Assembly: GCA_002436185.1 (NCBI GenBank)
Contig: DJKX01000056.1
Location: 260 to 29,113, forward strand
Direction of reading: 5' to 3'
DNA length: 28,854 nt
Origin: Fidelibacterota bacterium UBA6531
Lineage (GTDB): Bacteria > Fidelibacterota > Marinisomatia > Marinisomatales > TCS55
Below are positions 8,397 to 16,539 of the stretch, in pieces. Below the pieces are notes generated by a model. It was not told the DNA's origin and did no database searches. It worked only from the letters and a program-made list of their open reading frames with translations. Positions within the stretch are counted from its first letter, which is position 1, and each line of letters begins with the position of its first letter. The translations under genes were made by a program, and so were the position numbers.

Positions 8397-11300
8397 ATGG
8401 TGCAACATAAACGGTTATTCATCTTCCTATTTAGCCTGACTTATTTATGGGCAGCAGAGCCGATAAATAAGCAGTATCATGGACCAATATATAAGTCCAT
8501 GGCTTCCCCAGTTGAACATGTTATTTGGGATGGCAATCAGATTAGTTCAGTACATGGTAACCATGGCGACGATGCCAGTTATCATGTGACTGGAAACTCT
8601 GGCCTGGAATGGCCAAAAGGCAGTGGTAAGTTAGCTGTTTTTCAATCTGGTATTTGGTTGGCCAGCGGTCGCTCCAAAGCACCAGGCGGAGCCTGGGTAG
8701 ATGAATTGCGCACAGCGGCAGCAGAATATACAGTTGAGTTTGTGCCCGGTTCAATCGGCTCGGATGATTCCAATTCTGGGAAAATATATCAAATTCAAAA
8801 GAAAGAAGTTGAAGCATTTCTAGATAACGACTGGGCTACTTTTGATGCCATGACAATGGAATTACCAGTTAGCACTTTGGAAGGGACCAGTTTGTTTACG
8901 GAAATGGTAGAAACAAATTTACCATCAAATGATTTTATTAATTGGCCAGTTCATGATGGCGCACCCTGGGTGGATGTAGATGGCGATGGTGTGTATGATC
9001 CAGAGAATGATGGTGATTATCCTGAAATTTTAGGCGATATGTTCCACTGGCACGTGATGAACGACGGTGATCCAGCAACCCATACCCCTCTATGGGGCAC
9101 CCCACCCATGAACGTAGATGTACAAACCTCTATGTTTGGCTTTGACCAAGCCGGTGCCATGGGCAATATTATGTTTCTGCGCTGGGTGATTATAAACAAA
9201 GGGTCTGATGAATTAGATAGTGTATTTGTAGCCATGTGGCACGATGATGATGTCGGTGATGCTACCGATGATTTGGTCGGCTGTAATACAGATTTAAGTG
9301 TGGGCTATACTTATAATGATACAGATGGAGACAATACATACGGAGTAGAAGCCCCAGCCGCAGGTGGTGACTTTTTTCAGGGTCCTATTGTTAACTCTCC
9401 TGGTGATACAGCAACAATATTGACCTGGGGCCAGGGCAAGGGTTATTATTTACGCAAGTTTCCAGATATGAAAAAACTCGGTTTAACTTCCTTCGCCAAA
9501 TACATCAATGGTAACCCCAACTTTTCAGATCCGGAAACGGCTGAAGAAACATTCCGCTATATGAATGGCCTGGTGGGCAATACAGGTGACCCCTATATTG
9601 ATCCTACAACAGGCGAACCATCAGTATTCGTACATAACGGTGATCCAGTAACAGGTGTGGGTTGGATTGATGATGTACCAGGTGACCGTCGTTATTTGAT
9701 GTCATCCGGCCCATTTTATTTGGCTCCTGGTGATACTCAGGAAGTAGTGGGCGCAATGATCATTGCTGCAGGTTCCAACTGGGCCAAATCCATTACTAAA
9801 ATGTTATATTTTGATAATTTTGCTCAAGGTGCCTTTGATGCCAATTTTAATGTGTGCTCGCCCCCATCGCCTAATATCGAATTGGCTCAATTAGATCAAA
9901 AAGTGATTTTGACCTTTGAAGAAAACAGTGATGTTCTGGAAAGTTATAATTGTGCTAGTTATTCATTCCAGGGCTACAATGTATATCAGGGCGCTTCTCT
10001 CAATGGCCCCTGGACACGGATTGAAACATTTGATGTTGTTGATGATATAAAAACAATTCTGGATCTAACCCTGGATGAAGATACAGGTGAACTCCTTGAA
10101 CTGCCTGCTCAATTTGGTACAGATTCTGGTCTCAACCACTATGTTGAAATAACCTATGATGCAATTAATAGCCGCAGTATTATTAATCACAGGAAATATT
10201 ATTTTGCTGTTACTGCGTACGCATATGATCCAGATGCCGCCCAGCGGGTGATAGAGAGCCCGATCAATGCCATTGAAGCTGTCCCTGGCGGACCAGGCTT
10301 GGGCAATGCATTGGCCAGCGGTGTTAGTGACACACTGGCGATAACGCATACAGGGCTTTCTGATGCAGTATTTTTTCCGCACGTTGTGGATCCGTATCAA
10401 CTGACAAATCATGATTATGAAATTTCGTTTGATATTGTGGATTCGGTTTACCATTGGTATTTGACAGATACAGATGATGGTGAGCTTGTGGCACAGGATA
10501 CACTGTTTCCGGCAACACCAGATTATTATGATTATGCAAATTCAGATCTTGAATTTGCAGACCTCCCTGATTATTATGAAAATGTAGAAATTGTGGATGG
10601 TTTTATTCTTGGTTCTAATAATGCAACTTATGCAGCACCGTCTGGCTATGCAACAGCGACAACAACAGTTGATGCTGATACTAGCACCTCTTTGGTGTTT
10701 GGCGGTTTAAATGCCACCGGATCAGGTACTTGGGTGGAGTTTATAGCATCATTAGAACCCAACGGTGTTGCGCAGGCAGAAAGTACTCCTGGAGCAGAAT
10801 TGCTTCAGCTAGATTTGAAGGTCGTATTCTCTGATGAAGGATCTATAGCTTCTTTCTTCAATGTGGGCGGTCTTATAGGTGGAACAGCTGATACGGCCTG
10901 GGTCCCCTTTGAAATGTATACAGTTGAAGATGATCGAAGAGTTGATATTGCGGTGTATTTAGCAGCGGGAAGTAAACCTCTATATGAACTAGATGAGGAT
11001 AATCCAGGCAGTAAAATGTTTGCTAAGAATATGTATTTCATTCCTGTTTATCGTGACTATACGGGAACCATGTTAAACAACCATTATTCTGATGGCGGAA
11101 TTATGGGCTGGATGACCTCATTCAATAAAAGCAGTACATCTTTTGAAAGCGGCAATGAGTTTCTTGTTACATTCAAGAATCCCATAAGACCGGGAACAGA
11201 TACCTATACATTTACAGGTAAAGGGATGCAGTCTGCCAACGCTGACAGTGCGCTTACATTTATCAATGTATTTCCAAATCCGTATTTTGGAAAAAACCCG

Positions 11301-11585
11301 GAAGAGCGCAACCAGCTGAACAGATTTGTGTACTTTACCAATCTGGGTGTGGGCACTACAACAATTCGTATCTTTACGATTGCAGGTGACATGATTGCCA
11401 AAGTAGAAAAAGAAATTACAGCAGTAAATGATCCTGATCGTCGTGCACAGTGGGATTTGCGTAATTCAGCTGGTATCCCGGTTGCAAGTGGTATGTATAT
11501 CGCCCATATCGACGTTGAAGGTGTAGGTGAGAAAGTTTTAAAACTGGCGGTTTTCATGCCTGAAGAACGTTTGGACGTCTATTAA
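8397..11585 (+). CDS. Large secreted protein with T9SS-like C-terminal domain
   Basis: A 1062-residue exported protein. A good Shine-Dalgarno sequence (AAAGGAG, 8381-8387) precedes the ATG, followed by a signal peptide ending near YLWAAEP. Residues about 180-220 contain WVDVDGDGVYDPENDGDYPE, a calcium-type Asp loop like those in the upstream receptor. The middle has Fn3-like strands (SYSFQGYNVYQGASLNGPWT near residue 520). From about residue 954 the chain has the T9SS-like pattern: VFPNPYFGKN, IRIFTIAGDMIAKVE, WDLRNSAGIPVASGMYIAHI and LKLAVF. It continues past the usual end with a short charged tail, MPEERLDVY. No catalytic motif was recognised. Its position between a TonB-dependent receptor and a PorV-like barrel suggests a surface-exposed partner of the receptor or a substrate routed via the barrel. 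The family is recognisable but its function is unknown. Confidence 0.75.
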   Translation: MVQHKRLFIFLFSLTYLWAAEPINKQYHGPIYKSMASPVEHVIWDGNQISSVHGNHGDDASYHVTGNSGLEWPKGSGKLAVFQSGIWLASGRSKAPGGAWVDELRTAAAEYTVEFVPGSIGSDDSNSGKIYQIQKKEVEAFLDNDWATFDAMTMELPVSTLEGTSLFTEMVETNLPSNDFINWPVHDGAPWVDVDGDGVYDPENDGDYPEILGDMFHWHVMNDGDPATHTPLWGTPPMNVDVQTSMFGFDQAGAMGNIMFLRWVIINKGSDELDSVFVAMWHDDDVGDATDDLVGCNTDLSVGYTYNDTDGDNTYGVEAPAAGGDFFQGPIVNSPGDTATILTWGQGKGYYLRKFPDMKKLGLTSFAKYINGNPNFSDPETAEETFRYMNGLVGNTGDPYIDPTTGEPSVFVHNGDPVTGVGWIDDVPGDRRYLMSSGPFYLAPGDTQEVVGAMIIAAGSNWAKSITKMLYFDNFAQGAFDANFNVCSPPSPNIELAQLDQKVILTFEENSDVLESYNCASYSFQGYNVYQGASLNGPWTRIETFDVVDDIKTILDLTLDEDTGELLELPAQFGTDSGLNHYVEITYDAINSRSIINHRKYYFAVTAYAYDPDAAQRVIESPINAIEAVPGGPGLGNALASGVSDTLAITHTGLSDAVFFPHVVDPYQLTNHDYEISFDIVDSVYHWYLTDTDDGELVAQDTLFPATPDYYDYANSDLEFADLPDYYENVEIVDGFILGSNNATYAAPSGYATATTTVDADTSTSLVFGGLNATGSGTWVEFIASLEPNGVAQAESTPGAELLQLDLKVVFSDEGSIASFFNVGGLIGGTADTAWVPFEMYTVEDDRRVDIAVYLAAGSKPLYELDEDNPGSKMFAKNMYFIPVYRDYTGTMLNNHYSDGGIMGWMTSFNKSSTSFESGNEFLVTFKNPIRPGTDTYTFTGKGMQSANADSALTFINVFPNPYFGKNPEERNQLNRFVYFTNLGVGTTTIRIFTIAGDMIAKVEKEITAVNDPDRRAQWDLRNSAGIPVASGMYIAHIDVEGVGEKVLKLAVFMPEERLDVY

Positions 11586-11607
11586 ATTTCCATCGGAGCA
11601 TAAAAAT

Positions 11608-12717
11608 ATGAATAGAAAATATATAAATAGATTAATCATTGTTACTTTACTGGTACCCATGTTTATCAGCAGTATTGTTGAAGGGGGCAGCAAACGCCGC
11701 CGCGGGACAGCTGGTGCACAAGAGCTCTTAATACCAGTTGGATCTAGGGGAACAGCTATGTCCGGGGCTTTTGTTGCTGGCATCAGCGGCATTGAAGCTG
11801 CAGAATGGAATGTAGCTGGTCTTGCCGATATGGCCGGGACCGGTGAAGCTATGTTTACCCACTCATCCTGGATAGCTGATATTGACATTACCTATGCGGC
11901 GATAGCAACTAATTTTGGCGGAAAGAATATGTTGGGCATATCACTGAAATCGTTAGATTTTGGTAATATTGATGTAACCACAGCAGAACTGCCTGATGGG
12001 ACAGGAGAAACATATTCACCGAGCTTTATGACTGTAAGTTTCCTGTATTCACGCCAAATGACCGACCGGATACTCTTTGGAGCAGATGTAAAAATTGTTA
12101 ATGAAACCATTATGCGCGAATCTGCCACAGGTATTGCTTTAGATGCCGGGGTACAGTATAAAACAAGTCCGAATGGTATAAAAATTGGAGCTTCTATTAA
12201 AAATCTAGGTTTGAATATGATTTTCAACGGGGCTGACTTAGAAGAATTTCACCAGCCCGAAGACTCAGAGCCGGGCACTAACACTGAGCCCAGGCGTATT
12301 AGTCTTTCGGAGTTTGAATTGCCTACTACTCTGGAACTAGGATTAGCTTACGGACCTTTGGACCTTGGTCCTGCCAAGGCAGTGTTTTGCGCTTCTTTTT
12401 TGAACAACAATTTTTCTTTTGATGAATATCGCTTAGGCGCTGAAATAAATTTTATGGACATGTTATATGCGCGGACCGGACTTGCTATGGCTTTCGATCC
12501 AGAGCCCTATGGCGCTGATTTTATAGAAGGCACTGATGATGATGATGGCGATGATCAATGGGAAAGCGGAACAGAAGAATTTATTTGGGGTCCAACCTTT
12601 GGTTTGGGCCTTAATCTTTCCCGTTTAACGGGGATGGGGCTGTCTGTAGATTATGCTTATCGGACAGCAGAATATTTCGATGGTGTAAGCTGGCTAACTT
12701 TAAAGGTAGCCTTTTAA
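11608..12717 (+). CDS. PorV/UPF0164-type outer membrane barrel protein
   Basis: A 369-residue protein with an N-terminal signal (hydrophobic segment LIIVTLLVPMFISSIVEGG). The mature N-terminus has the family signature: AGAQELLIPVGSRGTAMSGA, then GIEAAEWNVAGLA and an aromatic strand (MFTHSSWIADIDITYAAIA). Short amphipathic strands follow, ending in LSVDYAYRT and WLTLKVAF, as in the FadL-like barrels PorV and PorQ. In T9SS bacteria, PorV shuttles substrates with C-terminal sorting domains to the attachment complex. Here it follows a T9SS-like substrate gene by 22 bp, which supports a dedicated PorV-like role. It could instead be a UPF0164 paralogue with a transport role. An acidic run (about residues 311-316) lies in a late loop. 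Confidence 0.75.
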   Translation: MNRKYINRLIIVTLLVPMFISSIVEGGSKRRRGTAGAQELLIPVGSRGTAMSGAFVAGISGIEAAEWNVAGLADMAGTGEAMFTHSSWIADIDITYAAIATNFGGKNMLGISLKSLDFGNIDVTTAELPDGTGETYSPSFMTVSFLYSRQMTDRILFGADVKIVNETIMRESATGIALDAGVQYKTSPNGIKIGASIKNLGLNMIFNGADLEEFHQPEDSEPGTNTEPRRISLSEFELPTTLELGLAYGPLDLGPAKAVFCASFLNNNFSFDEYRLGAEINFMDMLYARTGLAMAFDPEPYGADFIEGTDDDDGDDQWESGTEEFIWGPTFGLGLNLSRLTGMGLSVDYAYRTAEYFDGVSWLTLKVAF

Positions 12718-12733
12718 ACATATCGAAAAAAAT

Positions 12734-12791
12734 AAAGACGAAAAGTAGTGGGCGTATATTTGACCCACTAGCGTCTTTCTTGCAAGAAAGA
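12734..12791 (+). promoter_or_regulatory. Leader with two mutually exclusive hairpins
   Basis: Structure A pairs TAGTGGG (12746-12752) with CCCACTA (12764-12770) and, outside a small internal loop, AAAGACG (12734-12740) with CGTCTTT (12772-12778). Structure B is a perfect 18-bp palindrome, TCTTTCTTGCAAGAAAGA (12774-12791). B uses the bases of the outer right arm of A, so both cannot form fully. A purine tract follows, then AAGGAG (12812-12817) ahead of the ATG at 12823. This could be an attenuator, an mRNA processing or stability element, or a regulator site. No metabolite riboswitch class was recognised. Confidence 0.45.
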
Positions 12792-12822
12792 AAAAAAGAA
12801 AAAAAGAAAATAAGGAGATAAC

Positions 12823-15177
12823 ATGAGTAAAAAGATAATATCCATTAGTCTTCTGTTTGTTCTCGTGTGGCCTATTCATGCTTTAGATCAAGGGACCTCA
12901 AGTGGTATCCCTGGTAAAGATTTGAGTAAGTTTGGGATCATTGGGAATCCAGAGCAGGATATCGTAGTTATACCTGGATATGAATCTCGCTACAACTACA
13001 CCCACAACGGCGTTGGTCGTGGTACTCCTGATACGTTGGCATATGATTATGCCTGGGGAGCATATTTTTATGGCACCCCCGGTGATGTTTTTATGACGAC
13101 TTTTCAGGCTCCAGCTGATATGACTATTAAAGGTGTCAGCGTACCAGTGTATCGTTGGGGAACAGGAGAACAGCTCACAGTTTCTATTCATAAGGTATCT
13201 TATCCTTATGGTTCTGATGGAGTCATGTATGACCAGGGCTTAGTAAACGGCAGCGGTTGGCTGGCCGGATACGATGACGGCGCTGGTATTTCATTAGAAG
13301 GAACAGCGTGGAATAGTGCTGCTGGTGTTTGCGGTGGCGGAGCCATGATTGGCAATGCACAGGATCCTTTGGGAACTGTTGCAGCCGCATCAGGTCCTCC
13401 CGGAACACCCACCATGGGCCTTGCTTGGCCTGATGGTTTTACTGCAGCTACACTAGATCCTACCAACAACCCCGGCATTGAAAATGGCGGTGGTGACAAC
13501 TGGATGGCTTTATCAGACTATGGCTCCGAAGTGGACCTATTGGCTGGTGAGACTGTTGGTGTAGCAGTACGTTACACTGGAACCGGCGGTGACGGATCTG
13601 ATCCCGGCATTGGCTTTCTATATGCAGCCCATACTGGCGTCCCCTGGGCGTCCATGAAGTACTATGCTAGCACTGCAGAGGGCGGAGCAGATTGCGGTGG
13701 AACCGGCGGCGAAACAGGCTGGTACATCCGCGGTTGGTGCTTCAACTTCCAACTGGCAGCTGATTTGACCGGTGACCGTGGTCCCGTCATTTCGGGTATT
13801 GATGCTCCAGTGACAACTTTGTCAACAGACGCACAAACAGTATCCTGTGTTGTAACCGATGATAACCCCAGCGGTGGTGATGCCGGTGTTGCAGCTGTAA
13901 CACTGTCTTACCAGCTGGATTCATTGACAGCAGCAGTTCAAACTGTATCCATGACAGATGGCGGTGATGGCAGCTGGTCAGGTGAAATACCTGGTCAAGC
14001 AGCCGGAACGTTTATCTACTGGTCATTGACAGCGACTGACGTTGGTGGATTATCCACATCTTCAAATCCGTACTCGTATTTCATTTTCACAGCGACAGCG
14101 GGCAACGACCTGATCTTTAACAATCAGGGCATGCTCTACGGTAATTTGCTCTATTCATCCTACCTCTACTTCTATTGGGGCGGCACAGGTTTTGATCTGT
14201 GGGACGCTACCTATGGCGGTATGACGGATGAATTGACAGCAGCATACTCAACAATTGTTGAGCTTGCTGGTACCGGTCCTGTGTACAATAATGACGCGGA
14301 AGTTGATGCCTGGTTCGGCGGCGGCAAGACCTATATCGTCTCTAGTGACGAATGGCTTGGTGCCCGTTCTGGTTGGGTAAACACAACCTATGCTCCTGGC
14401 AGTGTAGCGTATGATGTGCTAGGTATTGCAGCTGATTACAATGACATTAACTATGCAGCTTCCGGTGATCAGGCTGGAGTTTCCCGCCTCATGGCCGGCG
14501 CTGATGGTTTCGCAAGTGATCTGGCAGCTTTCTTGGCAGATTCACTATCGCTGAACTATGATCCAGCATATGAAACCGGTGGCAGTAACTGGCTAGACGG
14601 TGTAGATCCAGCTACTGGTTATACCGTAGATATGACCGGTTATTCACTGGTTCTCGACAGCACAGGTGCAGTACCTGCTGATGCCGCAGAATACAATGTA
14701 ATGATTCATGGTCAAGCTGGTAACGGTGGTAAAAGTGCATTCTTGTCTTTCGATGTTGTGGCCCTGAATACTGTACCTAGTTATTACTGGGTCGGTGCAG
14801 GTGATTATTGCTGTTATCAACCAACTCTCAGCCCACTTGTACAGGCTTACGAAGGCCTTGCAGCCATCGCAGGTATTGAAGATGATGTTGTAGTACCAAA
14901 AGCCTTTTCCTTAAAAGGCAACTATCCTAACCCCTTCAACCCCAGCACAAACATTGCGTTTACTCTCGATGTTCGCAGTGACGTAACGGTTACCGTTTAC
15001 TCACTTTTGGGTGAAGAGGTTGCCACACTCCATAATGGCATAATGCAGCCTGGTCTGCAGTCCGTCAAATGGAATGGCAACGATAGTCATGGTGCACAGG
15101 TTGCTTCAGGTGTTTATATTTATCGTGTAGAGGCGCAAGATCGTGCTTTGACCGGTAAAATGATGCTGCTGAAGTAA
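12823..15177 (+). CDS. Secreted protein with T9SS type A C-terminal sorting domain
   Basis: A 784-residue exported protein starting at an ATG with a strong ribosome binding site (AAGGAG, 5-nt spacing). The signal peptide is about residues 1-20 (ISISLLFVLVWPIHA). Residues about 60-310 form a beta-rich, Gly/Ala/Asp-rich domain of unknown function. Residues about 322-420 resemble an Ig-like module (VVTDDNPSGGDAGVAAVTLS, then WSLTATDVGGLSTSSNP). A second unrecognised domain spans about 430-680. The C-terminal sorting domain starts near residue 694 and has NYPNPFNPSTNIAF, VTVTVYSLLGEEVATL, the ASGVYIYRVEA strand and a terminal basic GKMMLLK, the classic T9SS type A pattern. It would be exported by Sec, crossed by T9SS and anchored or released at the surface. 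No catalytic motif was seen. A strong terminator follows. Confidence 0.85.
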   Translation: MSKKIISISLLFVLVWPIHALDQGTSSGIPGKDLSKFGIIGNPEQDIVVIPGYESRYNYTHNGVGRGTPDTLAYDYAWGAYFYGTPGDVFMTTFQAPADMTIKGVSVPVYRWGTGEQLTVSIHKVSYPYGSDGVMYDQGLVNGSGWLAGYDDGAGISLEGTAWNSAAGVCGGGAMIGNAQDPLGTVAAASGPPGTPTMGLAWPDGFTAATLDPTNNPGIENGGGDNWMALSDYGSEVDLLAGETVGVAVRYTGTGGDGSDPGIGFLYAAHTGVPWASMKYYASTAEGGADCGGTGGETGWYIRGWCFNFQLAADLTGDRGPVISGIDAPVTTLSTDAQTVSCVVTDDNPSGGDAGVAAVTLSYQLDSLTAAVQTVSMTDGGDGSWSGEIPGQAAGTFIYWSLTATDVGGLSTSSNPYSYFIFTATAGNDLIFNNQGMLYGNLLYSSYLYFYWGGTGFDLWDATYGGMTDELTAAYSTIVELAGTGPVYNNDAEVDAWFGGGKTYIVSSDEWLGARSGWVNTTYAPGSVAYDVLGIAADYNDINYAASGDQAGVSRLMAGADGFASDLAAFLADSLSLNYDPAYETGGSNWLDGVDPATGYTVDMTGYSLVLDSTGAVPADAAEYNVMIHGQAGNGGKSAFLSFDVVALNTVPSYYWVGAGDYCCYQPTLSPLVQAYEGLAAIAGIEDDVVVPKAFSLKGNYPNPFNPSTNIAFTLDVRSDVTVTVYSLLGEEVATLHNGIMQPGLQSVKWNGNDSHGAQVASGVYIYRVEAQDRALTGKMMLLK

Positions 15178-15199
15178 ACTAACGCAGATTATTATGCAT

Positions 15200-15234
15200 A
15201 AAAAAAGGGCGGCTATTGAGCCGCCCTTTTTTTT
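15200..15234 (+). terminator. Rho-independent terminator after the T9SS protein gene
   Basis: GGGCGGCT (15207-15214) pairs with AGCCGCCC (15219-15226) across the loop ATTG, followed by eight T residues and preceded by seven A residues. This is a textbook intrinsic terminator, 22 bp after the stop codon at 15177. Confidence 0.95.
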
Positions 15235-15252
15235 AACTTTCTGCCCCCAAAA

Positions 15253-16539
15253 ATGAAATATTTCCAACTCATATTGATTGTCGTATTTGGTTTATTTGTT
15301 GCCTGTACAGGTTCAGATGTAATAGTTGCAACAATCCAGAGCGAAAAGATTCATTTATCTGAAATATATCAGAGTATAGATGAAACTGCCTTTAGGGCAC
15401 TTCCACCTTCACAGAAAACAGCATTTGTTAGAAAATATGCTATCCAGAAACATTTATCAGCTAACCCTCAAAATGAGTTGGCAAAAATTGGTTTCTTCGT
15501 TAAAGAAGAAAAAAACCGTTTAAGGCGTGATCTTATTGTGGAAAAAGTTGAAAAATATTTAGCAAACAATCTCGAAATATCAGACAGTACACTGGCATTC
15601 ATTAGCAATGCTCTCAATACAGATATATATGTCAAAGTATTAACGGTTACTCACAGATTTTCTTTTGGGAAAGCCCAAGAACGCACAAAAACAGAAGCGC
15701 TTAAAAAAGCTGAAAAGATCTATATGCGGATGCAATCAGGCGAACTGACCTTTGAGGAAGCGATGTCTATCTATGGCGAATCACAGGTTTCAAAGATAAA
15801 AGGGAACGAGATGGGCCAAATCTATTTTGGGTATATGTCAAAAAATTTCAATGATGTAGTCTGGTCTGCTCCCCAGGAGAAATTGCTTGAACCATTGGAA
15901 TCACCTATGGGTTATCATATTATTATAGTAGATCATAAAATTCCAAAAATGAAAGAAAAGAGAATAGAAATCGACCAGAACAAATTAAAGGAAGAAGTAC
16001 AAAAAGGGAAATATGGTTACCGTGAAGAAAATTTCACAAAATTTTTAGATACCATTTATCTAAAATATGATGCCTCATTAAATCAAGCTGAATTATATAA
16101 CGTGTGGGATTCTATTCAGAAAATAGATGGTGTCAATTCTATGTCAGGTATACCAGTTAGTATGTTAACGGAAGTTGATAATAAGGTTATTGGTAAAATT
16201 GGAGGAAAGGAAATAACATTGGATTGGTTAGTAAACGAAACAAACAATTATTCATTTTATGCAAATGTGTCCATAAATAACGGCTTCTCATTTAATAAAT
16301 TGATTAATGATATCTTCGCCAGGCACCTGCTGGTGCAGTGGTATGCGGATAATAAAGATCACTTTCCTGAATTTGATGTCACTATTAAACGTAAAACAGT
16401 AAACAAAATTTATAGATTGTTTTTAGAAAAAATGGAAGAATTGCAGCCAGATATTTCCCGAGATGTCATTTTAAACAGGTTCATGTTGAAGCACGGGATC
16501 GTTGTCAACAGTGCTTTATTCGCTGAAAACGCGAACTAA
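15253..16539 (+). CDS. Parvulin-type peptidyl-prolyl cis-trans isomerase lipoprotein
   Basis: A 428-residue lipoprotein with a short hydrophobic signal and lipobox FVAC (Cys at residue 18). The N-terminal part is helical and charged, like the chaperone arms of SurA/PrsA. Residues about 130-240 match a PpiC/rotamase core: VLTVTHRFSF, then AEKIYMRMQSGELTFEEAMS, the GNEMGQIYFGYM segment, and the end signature PLESPMGYHIIIVDHKIP. The C-terminal about 180 residues form a second helical, chaperone-like region. The likely role is folding of outer membrane or surface proteins in the periplasm, consistent with the barrel and T9SS genes upstream. No Shine-Dalgarno sequence is visible. The start lies only 18 bp after the terminator T-run, so the promoter must be upstream of or within the terminator region, or expression depends on read-through. 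The 3' end overlaps the convergent M23 gene. Confidence 0.82.
   Translation: MKYFQLILIVVFGLFVACTGSDVIVATIQSEKIHLSEIYQSIDETAFRALPPSQKTAFVRKYAIQKHLSANPQNELAKIGFFVKEEKNRLRRDLIVEKVEKYLANNLEISDSTLAFISNALNTDIYVKVLTVTHRFSFGKAQERTKTEALKKAEKIYMRMQSGELTFEEAMSIYGESQVSKIKGNEMGQIYFGYMSKNFNDVVWSAPQEKLLEPLESPMGYHIIIVDHKIPKMKEKRIEIDQNKLKEEVQKGKYGYREENFTKFLDTIYLKYDASLNQAELYNVWDSIQKIDGVNSMSGIPVSMLTEVDNKVIGKIGGKEITLDWLVNETNNYSFYANVSINNGFSFNKLINDIFARHLLVQWYADNKDHFPEFDVTIKRKTVNKIYRLFLEKMEELQPDISRDVILNRFMLKHGIVVNSALFAENAN

Noticed and set aside
10065..10454. 129-residue minus-strand frame inside the large secreted protein gene
   Set aside because: Antisense to a well-supported coding region, with low-complexity composition and no motif.
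11538..11888. 116-residue minus-strand frame across the junction of the secreted protein and PorV-like genes
   Set aside because: Antisense to two supported genes; no signal or domain, and it would read through the strong ribosome site region on the opposite strand.
12781..12822. CRISPR-like or tandem repeat in the A/G-rich tract
   Set aside because: It is a simple purine run with irregular spacing and no spacers, adjoining a ribosome binding site.
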